A DNA stretch of 64,000 nt from an uncultured Eubacteriales bacterium (GTDB taxonomy: Bacteria; Bacillota; Clostridia; Peptostreptococcales; Anaerovoracaceae). This document shows, one piece after another, positions 35,829 through 44,083 of the stretch. The notes beneath the pieces are model-generated. The model had not been told where the DNA came from, did no database searches, and saw nothing but the letters and a program-made list of their open reading frames with translations. The position numbers and the translations under genes were made by a program. Location of the stretch: the NCBI GenBank assembly GCA_902786855.1, contig CADAEH010000009.1, positions 1 through 64,000 on the forward strand, in the 5' to 3' direction. Position 1 is the first letter of the stretch. Each line of letters starts with the position of its first letter.

Positions 35829-37592
35829 ATGAAGACTACAGAAAAGAAAAAGATCAATATAAGACCGTATTTTCAGGCCCTCCCTGCACTTTTCAACTAT
35901 CAGATCGTTACCAAAATACTGATCGGGATCTGGATCTTCCTGCTCGGCAGGATCTTTCAGGCCCTGCTTAAAAGCAGCGGGAGAGTCGCTATGACTTCAG
36001 GTGACTGGAAATTCCTGTTCACGACATGGCAGGGCTTATGCATCATGCTTCTCGGTTTTATTTCATTGTTCATTTATGTAGCTCTCGACCTCAATTCCAA
36101 GATCGTGCTCACCGGCGAGATATTGAGAGGCGAGAAGGTTTCTGTAAAAAACAGCATAAGAGGCGGATATGAGTCTACCAAAAGGCTCATTAATCTCAGA
36201 GGGGTCATAGTATTGATCTATATCGCTCTGGTTGCTCCGATTCTCGGGATAGGTCTTTCTATAACAATGACAGAGGGTTTGTACATTCCTACTTTCATCT
36301 CTTCTGTCATACAAGGCTCGGTGCTGTATTCACTGCTGTCAGGTTTTGCAGTTCTTCTGTTTTTGTCCGTAGGAATAGCAAATCTGTTCATTCTTCATGG
36401 CGTTATATTGGACAAACTTCCGATAAAGGAGGCGGGAGCGCAATCCAAAAGGCTCATAAGATCGAACTGGAAGGATTACCTGAAGCAGAATGTTATCTAT
36501 ATTCTGACGATCGCATTTACGATCGCTTTAGCGGCTATAATATGTCTTTTTCTTCCGCTTAAGCTTATAACTGTGCTTTCTATTCCCGCCAGTGTGAGCA
36601 GACCATTGACGATATTCTTCGTTATTGCAGGCGTGATCCTTTCTACTCTGGTCGATCTGCTCGGGACTCCGCTGTATCTGCTTAAGATGACACAGCTGTT
36701 TTACTCTTACAAACAGGGAAGTGAATTTGAATTTAATGAGAAAGAAAAAGAAAGCTATAGTGTTTACAAGATAGCTGCGGTGATTATGCTGATAGCTGTG
36801 ATCTCATTGACATTCCTTGTAAATGTTCATTTTGATCAGATGTTCCCGATGGAGACCAAAGTCAAGGTCATAGCACACCGCGGGGGAGGTAATGAAGGCA
36901 GGGAGAATACACTTTCCGGACTTGAGAAGGCTTGGAATGCAGGCGCTTACGGAAGCGAGATAGACATACAGAGAACTAAAGATGGCAACTATGTAGTTAA
37001 CCACGACAGTACTTTTAAGCGTGTGGCCGGAGTTGACAAAAAACCTGAAGAAATGACCCTGAGAGAGGTAAAAAAGCTGTCAGTAGACGGCGAGCCTGTT
37101 CCTACTTTTGAAGAGATGCTGATCGCCAGTAAGGGGAGGATAGTGCTGTTTACAGAACTCAAGGGCAATACCGCTGACAAGAAAATGGCTGATGACGCTG
37201 TGAGCCTGATCAAGCTGTATAAAATGGAAGATGAATGCGTCCTGATCTCTCTTAAGTATGACGTAATAGATTATATAGAGACACAATACCCTGAGATGCA
37301 GACAGGATTCCTTACATTTGCATCGTTCGGCAATACAGCAGGGCTTAATTGTGATTATTTAGCCCTTGAGGAAGAATCTGCAACTACAGATGCTATAAAA
37401 TCCATTCATGAAGAGGGCAAGCAGGTTATTATATGGACTGCAAATGAAAAAGAATCGCAGCGACACTTCCTGTGTTCCGATGCAGACGGGATCATCACGG
37501 ATAATGTCGTTCAGGCGATGGAACTTATAACAGAACTTGAAAACAGATCGGATCTCGACAGAATGGTAGACAAGATCAAAACAATAATGTAA
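35829..37592 (+). CDS. Membrane glycerophosphodiester phosphodiesterase
   Basis: This is a 587-aa protein with two parts. Residues about 1-335 contain several membrane helices of the GDPD membrane-domain family. Residues about 345-580 are the catalytic GDPD TIM barrel: IAHRGGG at 347-353, RENT, the acidic SEIDIQRTKDG, and NHDSTFKR. It likely cleaves glycerophosphodiesters or polyglycerophosphate at the membrane face. The start at 35829 is chosen for AAGGACGC upstream. The hydrogenase-type gene follows closely and may be co-transcribed. Confidence 0.88.
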   Translation: MKTTEKKKINIRPYFQALPALFNYQIVTKILIGIWIFLLGRIFQALLKSSGRVAMTSGDWKFLFTTWQGLCIMLLGFISLFIYVALDLNSKIVLTGEILRGEKVSVKNSIRGGYESTKRLINLRGVIVLIYIALVAPILGIGLSITMTEGLYIPTFISSVIQGSVLYSLLSGFAVLLFLSVGIANLFILHGVILDKLPIKEAGAQSKRLIRSNWKDYLKQNVIYILTIAFTIALAAIICLFLPLKLITVLSIPASVSRPLTIFFVIAGVILSTLVDLLGTPLYLLKMTQLFYSYKQGSEFEFNEKEKESYSVYKIAAVIMLIAVISLTFLVNVHFDQMFPMETKVKVIAHRGGGNEGRENTLSGLEKAWNAGAYGSEIDIQRTKDGNYVVNHDSTFKRVAGVDKKPEEMTLREVKKLSVDGEPVPTFEEMLIASKGRIVLFTELKGNTADKKMADDAVSLIKLYKMEDECVLISLKYDVIDYIETQYPEMQTGFLTFASFGNTAGLNCDYLALEEESATTDAIKSIHEEGKQVIIWTANEKESQRHFLCSDADGIITDNVVQAMELITELENRSDLDRMVDKIKTIM

Positions 37593-37637
37593 CGGAGATT
37601 GCTTTTGAGCGGAAATGACAAGGAGGTCAAGTCATTT

Positions 37638-39227
37638 ATGAAAGGAATAGCTACAGAAAAAAACCTTCTGCGCCACAAGGTGTTTACAGAAGTGGCAAGA
37701 TTTGCTTATGAAGGCGGCGGTCCGGAGGTTCTTGACGAACTTCCTTACAAGATGGTCAATGTTGATGATGATCCTTACAGACCTTCTGTTTTCCTCGAAA
37801 GGGCTATCGTAGGAGAGCGTATAAGGGTCGCGATGGGTATGGCTATCAGGCCGGTCAACGAACACACGCCGACTTCCAAGGGGGTCGATGAGAGCATGAT
37901 AGAGGAGAAGTACTATGAGCCGCCTCTGATAGATATCATACGTTTTGCATGCCATCGCTGCCCTGATAAAAGGGTGTATATCACCGATGGATGCCAGAGC
38001 TGCCTCGAACACCCATGCAGAGAAGTATGCCCTAAGAAATGCATATCTTATGACAGAAAACTCGGCCGCGCCGTTATAGATGCAGAAAAATGCATCAAGT
38101 GTGGCAGGTGTATGGACAACTGCCAGTATAATGCAATAATCAAGCAGGAAAGACCATGCGTCAAGGCGTGCGGTCTTGGTGCTATCGGAGAGGATGAGCA
38201 CGGTCATGCGATGATAGATCAGGATAAGTGTGTATCCTGCGGTATGTGCCTCAACAGCTGTCCGTTTGCAGCGATCGTAGACAAAGGACAGATATACCAG
38301 ACGATCAAAGCGATACAGTCCGGTACCCCGGTATACGCGATAGTTGCTCCTGCTATAGCCGGTCAGTTCGGCAAAGGTCTTACAGATACCAAGATGAAAC
38401 CGGCATTCAGGCTGCTGGGCTTTGAAGATGTATTTGAGGTCGCTATCGGCGCCGATCTCTGCACCATTGAAGAGGCAGAGCACTTCCTTAGGGAAGTTCC
38501 GTCAGAGCTTCCTTTCATGTGTACAAGCTGCTGCCCTGCATGGTCAATAATGGCAAAGACCAATTTCCCGGAATATGCTGACACCATATCCATGGCACTC
38601 ACTCCGATGGTGCTGACCGCAAGGCTGGTCAAGAAAATGCATCCTGAGTGCAAGATCGCATTCATCGGCCCGTGCCTGTCAAAAAAGCATGAAGCCAGCA
38701 GACATACTGTCAAGAGTTATGTGGACTTTGTCCTGACATTTGAGGAGCTTGCCGGCATGTTCGATGCAATGGAGGTCGATTTTGCAGAGCTTGAAGAGGA
38801 CGAGCCGCTGAGAAAAGCCAGCAGTGACGGTTTCGGATTTGCTATAAGCGGAGGTGTCGCGCAGGCAGTCGTCAATCACATAAAGCGGGTAGATCCGGAA
38901 CGTGAGGTCAAGGTGGTCCGGGCTGAGGGACTTGACGAATGCATGAAGATGATGAGGAAGGCTGCCAAGGGAGAATATAACGGATATCTGCTTGAGGGTA
39001 TGGCATGTCCGGGCGGCTGCGTTGCCGGTGCCGGAACCATGCAGCCGCTCAACAAAGCGGTATATTCAGTAGGTGTCGCCCAGAAAGAAGCGCCGGTGGC
39101 TAATGCTATTGACAGCAAGTATGCCGATCTGCTTCCTGCGCTTGAGCATATACAGGAAGAACTTAACAAACAGGAAGTACCGGAACCGATAAACAGAGTG
39201 AAATTTAACCTGCTTACATACAAATAG
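37638..39227 (+). CDS. [FeFe]-hydrogenase-like iron-sulfur protein
   Basis: This 529-aa protein has N-terminal ferredoxin-type clusters (CQSCLEHPCREVCPKKC, then CIKCGRCMDNC and CVSCGMCLNSC). The H-cluster domain has all three signatures: TSCCPAW at 296-302, GPCLSKKHEA with Cys346, and MACPGGC with Cys457 and Cys461. All cluster ligands are present. GPC instead of the usual MPC in the second motif suggests a group-B-like or sensory branch rather than the classic bidirectional enzyme. AAGGAGGT precedes the ATG at 37638; a TTG start at 37605 is possible. It could evolve or sense H2. Confidence 0.85.
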   Translation: MKGIATEKNLLRHKVFTEVARFAYEGGGPEVLDELPYKMVNVDDDPYRPSVFLERAIVGERIRVAMGMAIRPVNEHTPTSKGVDESMIEEKYYEPPLIDIIRFACHRCPDKRVYITDGCQSCLEHPCREVCPKKCISYDRKLGRAVIDAEKCIKCGRCMDNCQYNAIIKQERPCVKACGLGAIGEDEHGHAMIDQDKCVSCGMCLNSCPFAAIVDKGQIYQTIKAIQSGTPVYAIVAPAIAGQFGKGLTDTKMKPAFRLLGFEDVFEVAIGADLCTIEEAEHFLREVPSELPFMCTSCCPAWSIMAKTNFPEYADTISMALTPMVLTARLVKKMHPECKIAFIGPCLSKKHEASRHTVKSYVDFVLTFEELAGMFDAMEVDFAELEEDEPLRKASSDGFGFAISGGVAQAVVNHIKRVDPEREVKVVRAEGLDECMKMMRKAAKGEYNGYLLEGMACPGGCVAGAGTMQPLNKAVYSVGVAQKEAPVANAIDSKYADLLPALEHIQEELNKQEVPEPINRVKFNLLTYK

Positions 39228-39379
39228 AAAGTCTGTCCGGGTAATTCTCGGGAAGGCAGTATTTGTCGGGATGAAAGCTTAACTGAGTTAACGTTCAATT
39301 CTTGTATAATCCCGGGATGAGTGGTATAAAATAGTTTAAGAATAATTTTTATGTATATCTGAATAAAGGAGACTGAATA

Positions 39380-39565
39380 ATGAAGAAGCTTGCAGTTTGC
39401 ACCGCTATCGTCGGCGGAGTTGCCGGAACAGTAGCATACCTCAACAAATATGGACTTCCTATCCTCGGAAATCTGACCATGCACATTCCTGTCAAGTTCA
39501 AATATGACTTCTGGGATGCTTTCACTAAGGGTATCGAAATTGCAGAGGGCAAGATCAATCTGTAG
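39380..39565 (+). CDS. 61-aa hypothetical protein
   Basis: This small protein has an N-terminal hydrophobic stretch (KKLAVCTAIVGGVAGTVAYL) that could be a membrane anchor, followed by a polar C-terminus. AAAGGAG at ideal spacing, an upstream TATAAT (39305-39310) and a clear terminator downstream argue that it is a real monocistronic gene. I recognise no family. Confidence 0.7.
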   Translation: MKKLAVCTAIVGGVAGTVAYLNKYGLPILGNLTMHIPVKFKYDFWDAFTKGIEIAEGKINL

Positions 39566-39591
39566 TTAAAATAAGTTTAACGGAATGACAC

Positions 39592-39623
39592 AAATACTCT
39601 GCTTCGGCAGAGTATTTCTCTTT
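39592..39623 (+). terminator. Terminator after the 61-aa gene
   Basis: AAATACTCTGC (39592-39602), loop TTCG, GCAGAGTATTT (39607-39617), then CTCTTT. Confidence 0.8.
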
Positions 39624-39704
39624 ACAGAATCATTTTGGATATACGGACCGATCAATATATGACAGGGCCATGCAGCAAGTGGATAGAAAAGGGTAAGCAA
39701 AGTT

Positions 39705-41294
39705 ATGGAACAGAGTAATCTTAACGACATAGAAGAAAGTATAGTCAGTCTGGCAAAGCCAATGAGGAAAGGAATTCTGCGTTTGCTGTTCAGCAGATTC
39801 TTTGTGATCGCAATATTACTTGTACTTCAGGTCGCATTGATAGTCATGGTATATTTCCAGTTCGCAGAGAAACTGCCGATCCTTCTGCAGGTACAGTGGG
39901 TATTTGCCTTTCTGATGATCATATATCTGTTTAACAGCAGCATGGATTCATCTGCGAAACTCACGTGGATGCTGATAATATCCCTTTTACCGTTGGCAGG
40001 TGCAGCAATGCTCCTGTGGACACAGTCAAATATCGGTCACCAGATGGAAACGAAATACGTTAAACAGCAGATCACCGATACATTTACAATGATTCCGCAG
40101 CCGGAGAACGTGGTCAGAGAGATCGAACATGACGGTTCAGGCACAGACGATCTGAGCAAATATCTTAACCTGACAGGCTGTTTCCCGGTTTTTGATAAAA
40201 CTCTGGTCACATATTTTCCGCTGGGGGAGAAGAAGTTCAGGGCTATGCTGAAAGAGCTCGAAAAAGCAGAGAAATACATCTTTATGGAGTATTTTATTAT
40301 TGAAGAAGGCTATATGTGGGGACGCATACTTGATGTGCTGATCCGCAAGGCCAGTGAAGGGGTCGAAGTTCGGGTGCTGTACGACGGTATGTGCGAGATG
40401 TCCACTCTTCCTGCCAACTATTGGAAGCTTCTTGAGGCTAAGGGGATACATGCCAGAGCTTTCTCGCCGATAAAACCTGTAGTGTCTTCTCATTACAATT
40501 ACCGCGATCACCGTAAGATCCTGGTGATCGACGGAAAGGTAGCGTTTAACGGAGGAGTAAATCTTGCCGATGAGTACATAAATCATATCGTGAGATTCGG
40601 TCACTGGAAGGACACCGCAGTCATGGTCAAAGGACCGGCGGTAAGAAGTTTTGCCCTGATGTTCCTTCAGATGTGGAATATCAGGGGAACCTCAGAGGAT
40701 TATGAGAAATGGCTTTCTCTGCCGTGCGATGAGGCGGAAGATGCAAGCGGCTATGTCATGCCTTACTGCGACAGCCCTCTCGATAAGTATAAGGCGGGAG
40801 AATCAGTATATATGGATATACTTAACCGCGCAACGGAGTACGTACACATGATGTCACCGTATCTTATTCTCGACGGAGAACTCGAGACAGCGCTTTGCTT
40901 CGCGGCACAGCGCGGAGTCGATGTCAAGCTTATACTGCCGGGTATACCTGACAAGAAGGTGGCATATTCGCTCGCAAAAACTCATTACAAGGAGCTGCAT
41001 GAAGCGGGTGTAAAGATCTATGAATACACACCTGGGTTCGTTCATGCAAAGGTGTTTGTCAGCGATGACATCAAGGCCGTGGTCGGGACGATCAATCTCG
41101 ACTACAGAAGTCTGTATCATCACTTTGAATGCGCGACATATCTGTACAAAACTGACTGCATAGCGGAAATAGAGCAGGATTTTCAGGATACTCTTGCAAA
41201 GTGCAGGGAAGTATCCACAGAGAGCATAAAGAATGAGAAATTATCATACAAGCTAATAGGCGGCCTGGCGAAGCTGATCTCTCCGCTTATGTAA
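39705..41294 (+). CDS. cls: Cardiolipin synthase
   Basis: This 529-aa membrane enzyme joins phosphatidylglycerol molecules into cardiolipin. Two to three N-terminal membrane helices (residues 25-110) precede two phospholipase-D HKD motifs: HRKILVID with H269, K271 and D276, and HAKVFVSD with H447, K449 and D454. The length and layout are normal for the Firmicute ClsA type. It ends shortly before the cysK promoter and appears monocistronic. Confidence 0.93.
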   Translation: MEQSNLNDIEESIVSLAKPMRKGILRLLFSRFFVIAILLVLQVALIVMVYFQFAEKLPILLQVQWVFAFLMIIYLFNSSMDSSAKLTWMLIISLLPLAGAAMLLWTQSNIGHQMETKYVKQQITDTFTMIPQPENVVREIEHDGSGTDDLSKYLNLTGCFPVFDKTLVTYFPLGEKKFRAMLKELEKAEKYIFMEYFIIEEGYMWGRILDVLIRKASEGVEVRVLYDGMCEMSTLPANYWKLLEAKGIHARAFSPIKPVVSSHYNYRDHRKILVIDGKVAFNGGVNLADEYINHIVRFGHWKDTAVMVKGPAVRSFALMFLQMWNIRGTSEDYEKWLSLPCDEAEDASGYVMPYCDSPLDKYKAGESVYMDILNRATEYVHMMSPYLILDGELETALCFAAQRGVDVKLILPGIPDKKVAYSLAKTHYKELHEAGVKIYEYTPGFVHAKVFVSDDIKAVVGTINLDYRSLYHHFECATYLYKTDCIAEIEQDFQDTLAKCREVSTESIKNEKLSYKLIGGLAKLISPLM

Positions 41295-41334
41295 CAAGAA
41301 CAGACTGATTTTGGACGAAAAAAAGAACTGCTAA

Positions 41335-41371
41335 AAAACCTATTGACTTGGTAGGTTTTAAGGTCTACTAT
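41335..41371 (+). promoter_or_regulatory. cysK promoter with overlapping operator
   Basis: TTGACT (41343-41348), 17-nt spacer, TACTAT (41366-41371). A perfect inverted repeat AAAACCTA (41335-41342), 9 nt, TAGGTTTT (41352-41359) overlaps the -35, as expected for a repressor. The Rrf2-type protein encoded at 42784-43179 is a natural candidate. Confidence 0.65.
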
Positions 41372-41441
41372 AGTGGTGTCAATCAATTAGAAAGTGACTT
41401 GAGGACCGATGAAGAGAAATTACAGGATGAACGTTCTGAAT

Positions 41442-41513
41442 ATGGACAATATGATGTGTTGTTGTCTGTGCTGCAGCTCCCGGGCACGATCTACGGCCGG
41501 GGTCTTGTCATGA
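41442..41513 (+). CDS. Cysteine-rich leader peptide of cysK, 23 aa
   Basis: A short frame downstream of the promoter reads MDNMMCCCLCC followed by about a dozen residues and TGA (41511-41513). Five of six consecutive codons (41457-41474) are Cys: three TGT, one CTG, two TGC. An ATG at 41427 would extend it by five residues, and starts at 41451 and 41454 are also possible. The Shine-Dalgarno is only AGGA. The frame overlaps the 5' arm of a long stem that competes with an intrinsic terminator, so it looks like a translational sensor of Cys-tRNA supply ahead of the cysteine synthase gene. Confidence 0.7.
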   Translation: MDNMMCCCLCCSSRARSTAGVLS

Positions 41514-41602
41514 GATGGCAGACACCGCAGAGTATTTCGGACTTGAATCCCTGATTTCAGTCAATCTGCCCGGGAGCACATAAAGCTTACGGGCTGTTTT
41601 TA
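41476..41602 (+). promoter_or_regulatory. cysK attenuator: competing antiterminator and terminator
   Basis: GCTCCCGGGCA (41476-41486, starting 2 nt after the last Cys codon) is perfectly complementary to TGCCCGGGAGC (41567-41577). The second arm overlaps the terminator: GCCCG (41568-41572) pairs with CGGGC (41590-41594), with an inner AGC/GCT, followed by TGTTTTT. The two stems cannot coexist. A weaker CCCGG/CCGGG hairpin (41479-41483 with 41497-41501) is a third option. Confidence 0.7.
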
Positions 41603-41683
41603 TGGACGAAAGATCAGGGACCATCTGAATGCTGACAAATGTCAGAAAAAACACAGCACAGAACAGAAAGAGAGGAACTGAAA

Positions 41684-42616
41684 ATGGCTAATATTTATAA
41701 AGGAACACTGGGACTTATCGGAAACACACCACTGGTCGAGGTAACTAACATAGAGAAAGATCTCGGACTTGAAGCAACCGTACTGGTAAAGCTTGAATAC
41801 TTCAATCCCGCAGGAAGCGTTAAAGACAGGATCGCAAAAGCTATGATCGAAGATGCTGAAGAAAAGGGACTTCTGAAAGAGGGGTCTGTGATCATAGAGC
41901 CTACATCCGGCAATACGGGTATCGGACTTGCAGCGATCGCAGCTGCCAAAGGATACAGAGCGATACTGACAATGCCTGAAACAATGAGTGTTGAAAGAAG
42001 GAACATACTCAAGGCATACGGGGCCGAGATAGTTCTGACAGAGGGCTCAAAGGGAATGAAGGGCGCTATAGAAAAAGCAGAGGAACTTGCAAAGGTAATA
42101 CCTGGCGGATTCATTCCGGGACAGTTCGTTAACCCGGCGAATCCAGCGATACATAAAGCAACGACCGGTCCGGAGATCTGGAATGATACAGACGGGAACG
42201 TAGATATATTCATAGCAGGAGTAGGTACAGGCGGTACACTGACAGGAACAGGGGAATACCTTAAATCGCAGAAGCCTGACGTAAAGATCGTCGCACTCGA
42301 GCCGGCAGATTCTCCTGTCCTTTCAGAAGGTAAGTCCGGTCCGCACAAGATCCAGGGCATCGGAGCGGGATTTGTCCCTGATGTGCTCAATACTGCAGTT
42401 TATGATGAGGTCTACAAAGCAAGCGGAGATGATGCATTTGCTGCTGCAAAGTACCTGGCTAAGAAGGAAGGTATCTCCGTGGGCATTTCATCCGGAGCAG
42501 CGCTGCATGCAGCTATAGAGTATGCAAAAAAGCCTGAAAATAAGGGCAAGGTCATAGTAGCTCTTCTGCCGGACAGCGGTGACAGATACTACTCAACAGC
42601 ACTTTTTGTCGAATAG
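41684..42616 (+). CDS. cysK: Cysteine synthase A
   Basis: This 310-aa PLP enzyme makes L-cysteine from O-acetylserine and sulfide. The PLP lysine is K47 in [16 protein letters not shown] is at 74-79, and a [12 protein letters not shown] loop binds the PLP phosphate. AGAGAGGA precedes the ATG at 41684. It lies about 310 nt from its promoter behind a Cys-rich leader peptide and attenuator. It is monocistronic, ending at a bidirectional terminator. Confidence 0.95.
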   Translation: MANIYKGTLGLIGNTPLVEVTNIEKDLGLEATVLVKLEYFNPAGSVKDRIAKAMIEDAEEKGLLKEGSVIIEPTSGNTGIGLAAIAAAKGYRAILTMPETMSVERRNILKAYGAEIVLTEGSKGMKGAIEKAEELAKVIPGGFIPGQFVNPANPAIHKATTGPEIWNDTDGNVDIFIAGVGTGGTLTGTGEYLKSQKPDVKIVALEPADSPVLSEGKSGPHKIQGIGAGFVPDVLNTAVYDEVYKASGDDAFAAAKYLAKKEGISVGISSGAALHAAIEYAKKPENKGKVIVALLPDSGDRYYSTALFVE

Positions 42617-42732
42617 TACACAGTTTATACTATTGACAATGTCGCTCGCCCCCCCGTTTGCGGGCATCGTGTGCCTCCCGCATCTGAGCATAACGTAAGA
42701 CAGCGGGTAACATAAATAACACTTTTCATAAC

Positions 42733-42760
42733 AAAACCACCGGTCGGTGCCGGTGGTTTT
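42733..42760. terminator. Bidirectional terminator between cysK and the Rrf2 gene
   Basis: AAAACCACCGG (42733-42743), loop TCGGTG, CCGGTGGTTTT (42750-42760). The A and T flanks suit both converging genes. Confidence 0.85.
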
Positions 42761-42783
42761 GCAGTTTTGCCAAAGATAAAAAG

Positions 42784-43179
42784 TTATAGGAGATCACTCA
42801 GTTTTTTGCTGTAAAAGAAATCTTTTGTGATTTTATAATATTCCTTCCACATAGGAAGTGTATGACATTCATGCGCCAGCGGGCATTCAAATGCTTTCTC
42901 TTCAAGACAAGCAACGGGTGCAAATTCACCTTCCATTATCTCAAGTATCTCACCTACAGTATAGTCTTCAGGTTTCCGGCATAGACTGTAGCCACCGCCT
43001 TTACCGCTAATACCACAGATCATGTCACTTTTAACAAGTCCCTTGACGATGATCTCGAGATATTTCTTGGAGATCTTCTGTCTCTCGGAGATTTCTTTGA
43101 GTGGGATATTTCCTTCATCAATATGCTGAGCAAGATCTATCATAATACGCAGAGCATATCTTCCTTTTGTAGAAATCAA
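42784..43179 (-). CDS. Rrf2-family regulator, IscR/CymR-like
   Basis: This 131-aa protein has a winged helix-turn-helix in the first 65 residues (ISTKGRYALRIMIDLAQHID, then KISKKYLEIIVKGLV). The C-terminal part carries C91, C99 and C105 with H106 (ACLEEKAFECPLAHECH), resembling the [2Fe-2S] ligands of IscR, though the first spacing is two residues longer. It starts at a TTG after GGAGGATAAAAG on the minus strand. Its position beside cysK suggests control of cysteine or Fe-S metabolism, either by a cluster or in CymR style. Confidence 0.88.
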   Translation of the reverse strand: MISTKGRYALRIMIDLAQHIDEGNIPLKEISERQKISKKYLEIIVKGLVKSDMICGISGKGGGYSLCRKPEDYTVGEILEIMEGEFAPVACLEEKAFECPLAHECHTLPMWKEYYKITKDFFYSKKLSDLL

Positions 43180-43295
43180 GACCTTTTATCCTCCCTCATA
43201 TAACGTTGATTACATGTATGATTTTACTACTGACAATTGATGTGTTCAAGATGTCTCTGTCCCTTCGAAACAATCGCCAGAAAGGGCACTGGTAG

Positions 43296-43324
43296 TTGTA
43301 TTGATCGGATTATGCTATTATACA
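43296..43324 (+). promoter_or_regulatory. Putative promoter of the DUF5662-like gene
   Basis: TTGTAT (43296-43301), 17-nt spacer, TATACA (43319-43324). Confidence 0.4.
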
Positions 43325-43424
43325 GTATAGATAACAAATCAACGAAGACAGGGAGCAGGAGCCGGAGCTTAAGGTATGAGAAATCGTGGTATATATCCTT
43401 TCTCCGGATCACTGAACTGATAAT

Positions 43425-43979
43425 ATGAAGAATCTCGAATGGCTCAGATATACATACAGGCACAGGCGCGCTTTTGATTATTGCGTCAGAAAACTTGTCA
43501 GGCAGCCGGAACTCCGCGAGGAGATGATCAGAAGGGCTCGCACCCATGACATGGACAAAATGATAATGTATCTGTTCATGGATCAGGAGCAGGCACAGAC
43601 ACTGCATGCAATGACAAAAGCTCATCATCTGGAGAATGATCTTCCGAGAACCTATGAGGATCTCGTCGAGACTGTCATAGACTATGAATGTGCGCCGTAT
43701 ACGAAACCGGACAAGCCGCTCAATGCATTTGATTTTACAAAGTTACTGGTACAGTACGGTGTTCTTTCAGAAGAAAGGGCCGAGAGATTGTTCGATATCA
43801 TGAGATCTCTTGGCATAGACCATTCTGCTGATCTTACTGAGGATGCAGAAGGAATGGCTTATGTAAACAGTATCGGAAATGTAACAGAAGAGATGTTGTT
43901 TGAGGAGATCCTTTCTTATATCAATGAGAATCCTGATAACGAACTTGAAATGATACTGGGCAGAAGGGAATCAGAGTAA
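43425..43979 (+). CDS. DUF5662-like protein
   Basis: This 184-aa soluble protein has early histidine/aspartate motifs, ARTHDMDKMIMYL and KAHHLENDLP, that recall DUF5662 and HD-like hydrolase remnants. The C-terminal half is helical and acidic. The start has only a weak ribosome binding site. Function unknown. Confidence 0.6.
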   Translation: MKNLEWLRYTYRHRRAFDYCVRKLVRQPELREEMIRRARTHDMDKMIMYLFMDQEQAQTLHAMTKAHHLENDLPRTYEDLVETVIDYECAPYTKPDKPLNAFDFTKLLVQYGVLSEERAERLFDIMRSLGIDHSADLTEDAEGMAYVNSIGNVTEEMLFEEILSYINENPDNELEMILGRRESE

Positions 43980-44083
43980 GCAGTCCGGCCTGTGATTTGA
44001 TCATGAAACGTCCGCATTCCGGAAGTCACGAGACAGAGATAATACTTTAAAAAGTTTTATATGACACAAAAGGGTGGAACAAG

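Noticed and set aside
41348-41554. A 68-codon frame upstream of cysK
   Set aside because: It starts inside the promoter spacer, has no site, and overlaps the leader peptide and attenuator in another frame.
41372-41683. T-box or S-box riboswitch for cysK
   Set aside because: I found no T-box antiterminator sequence or SAM-riboswitch core; the Cys codon run and competing stems explain the leader better.
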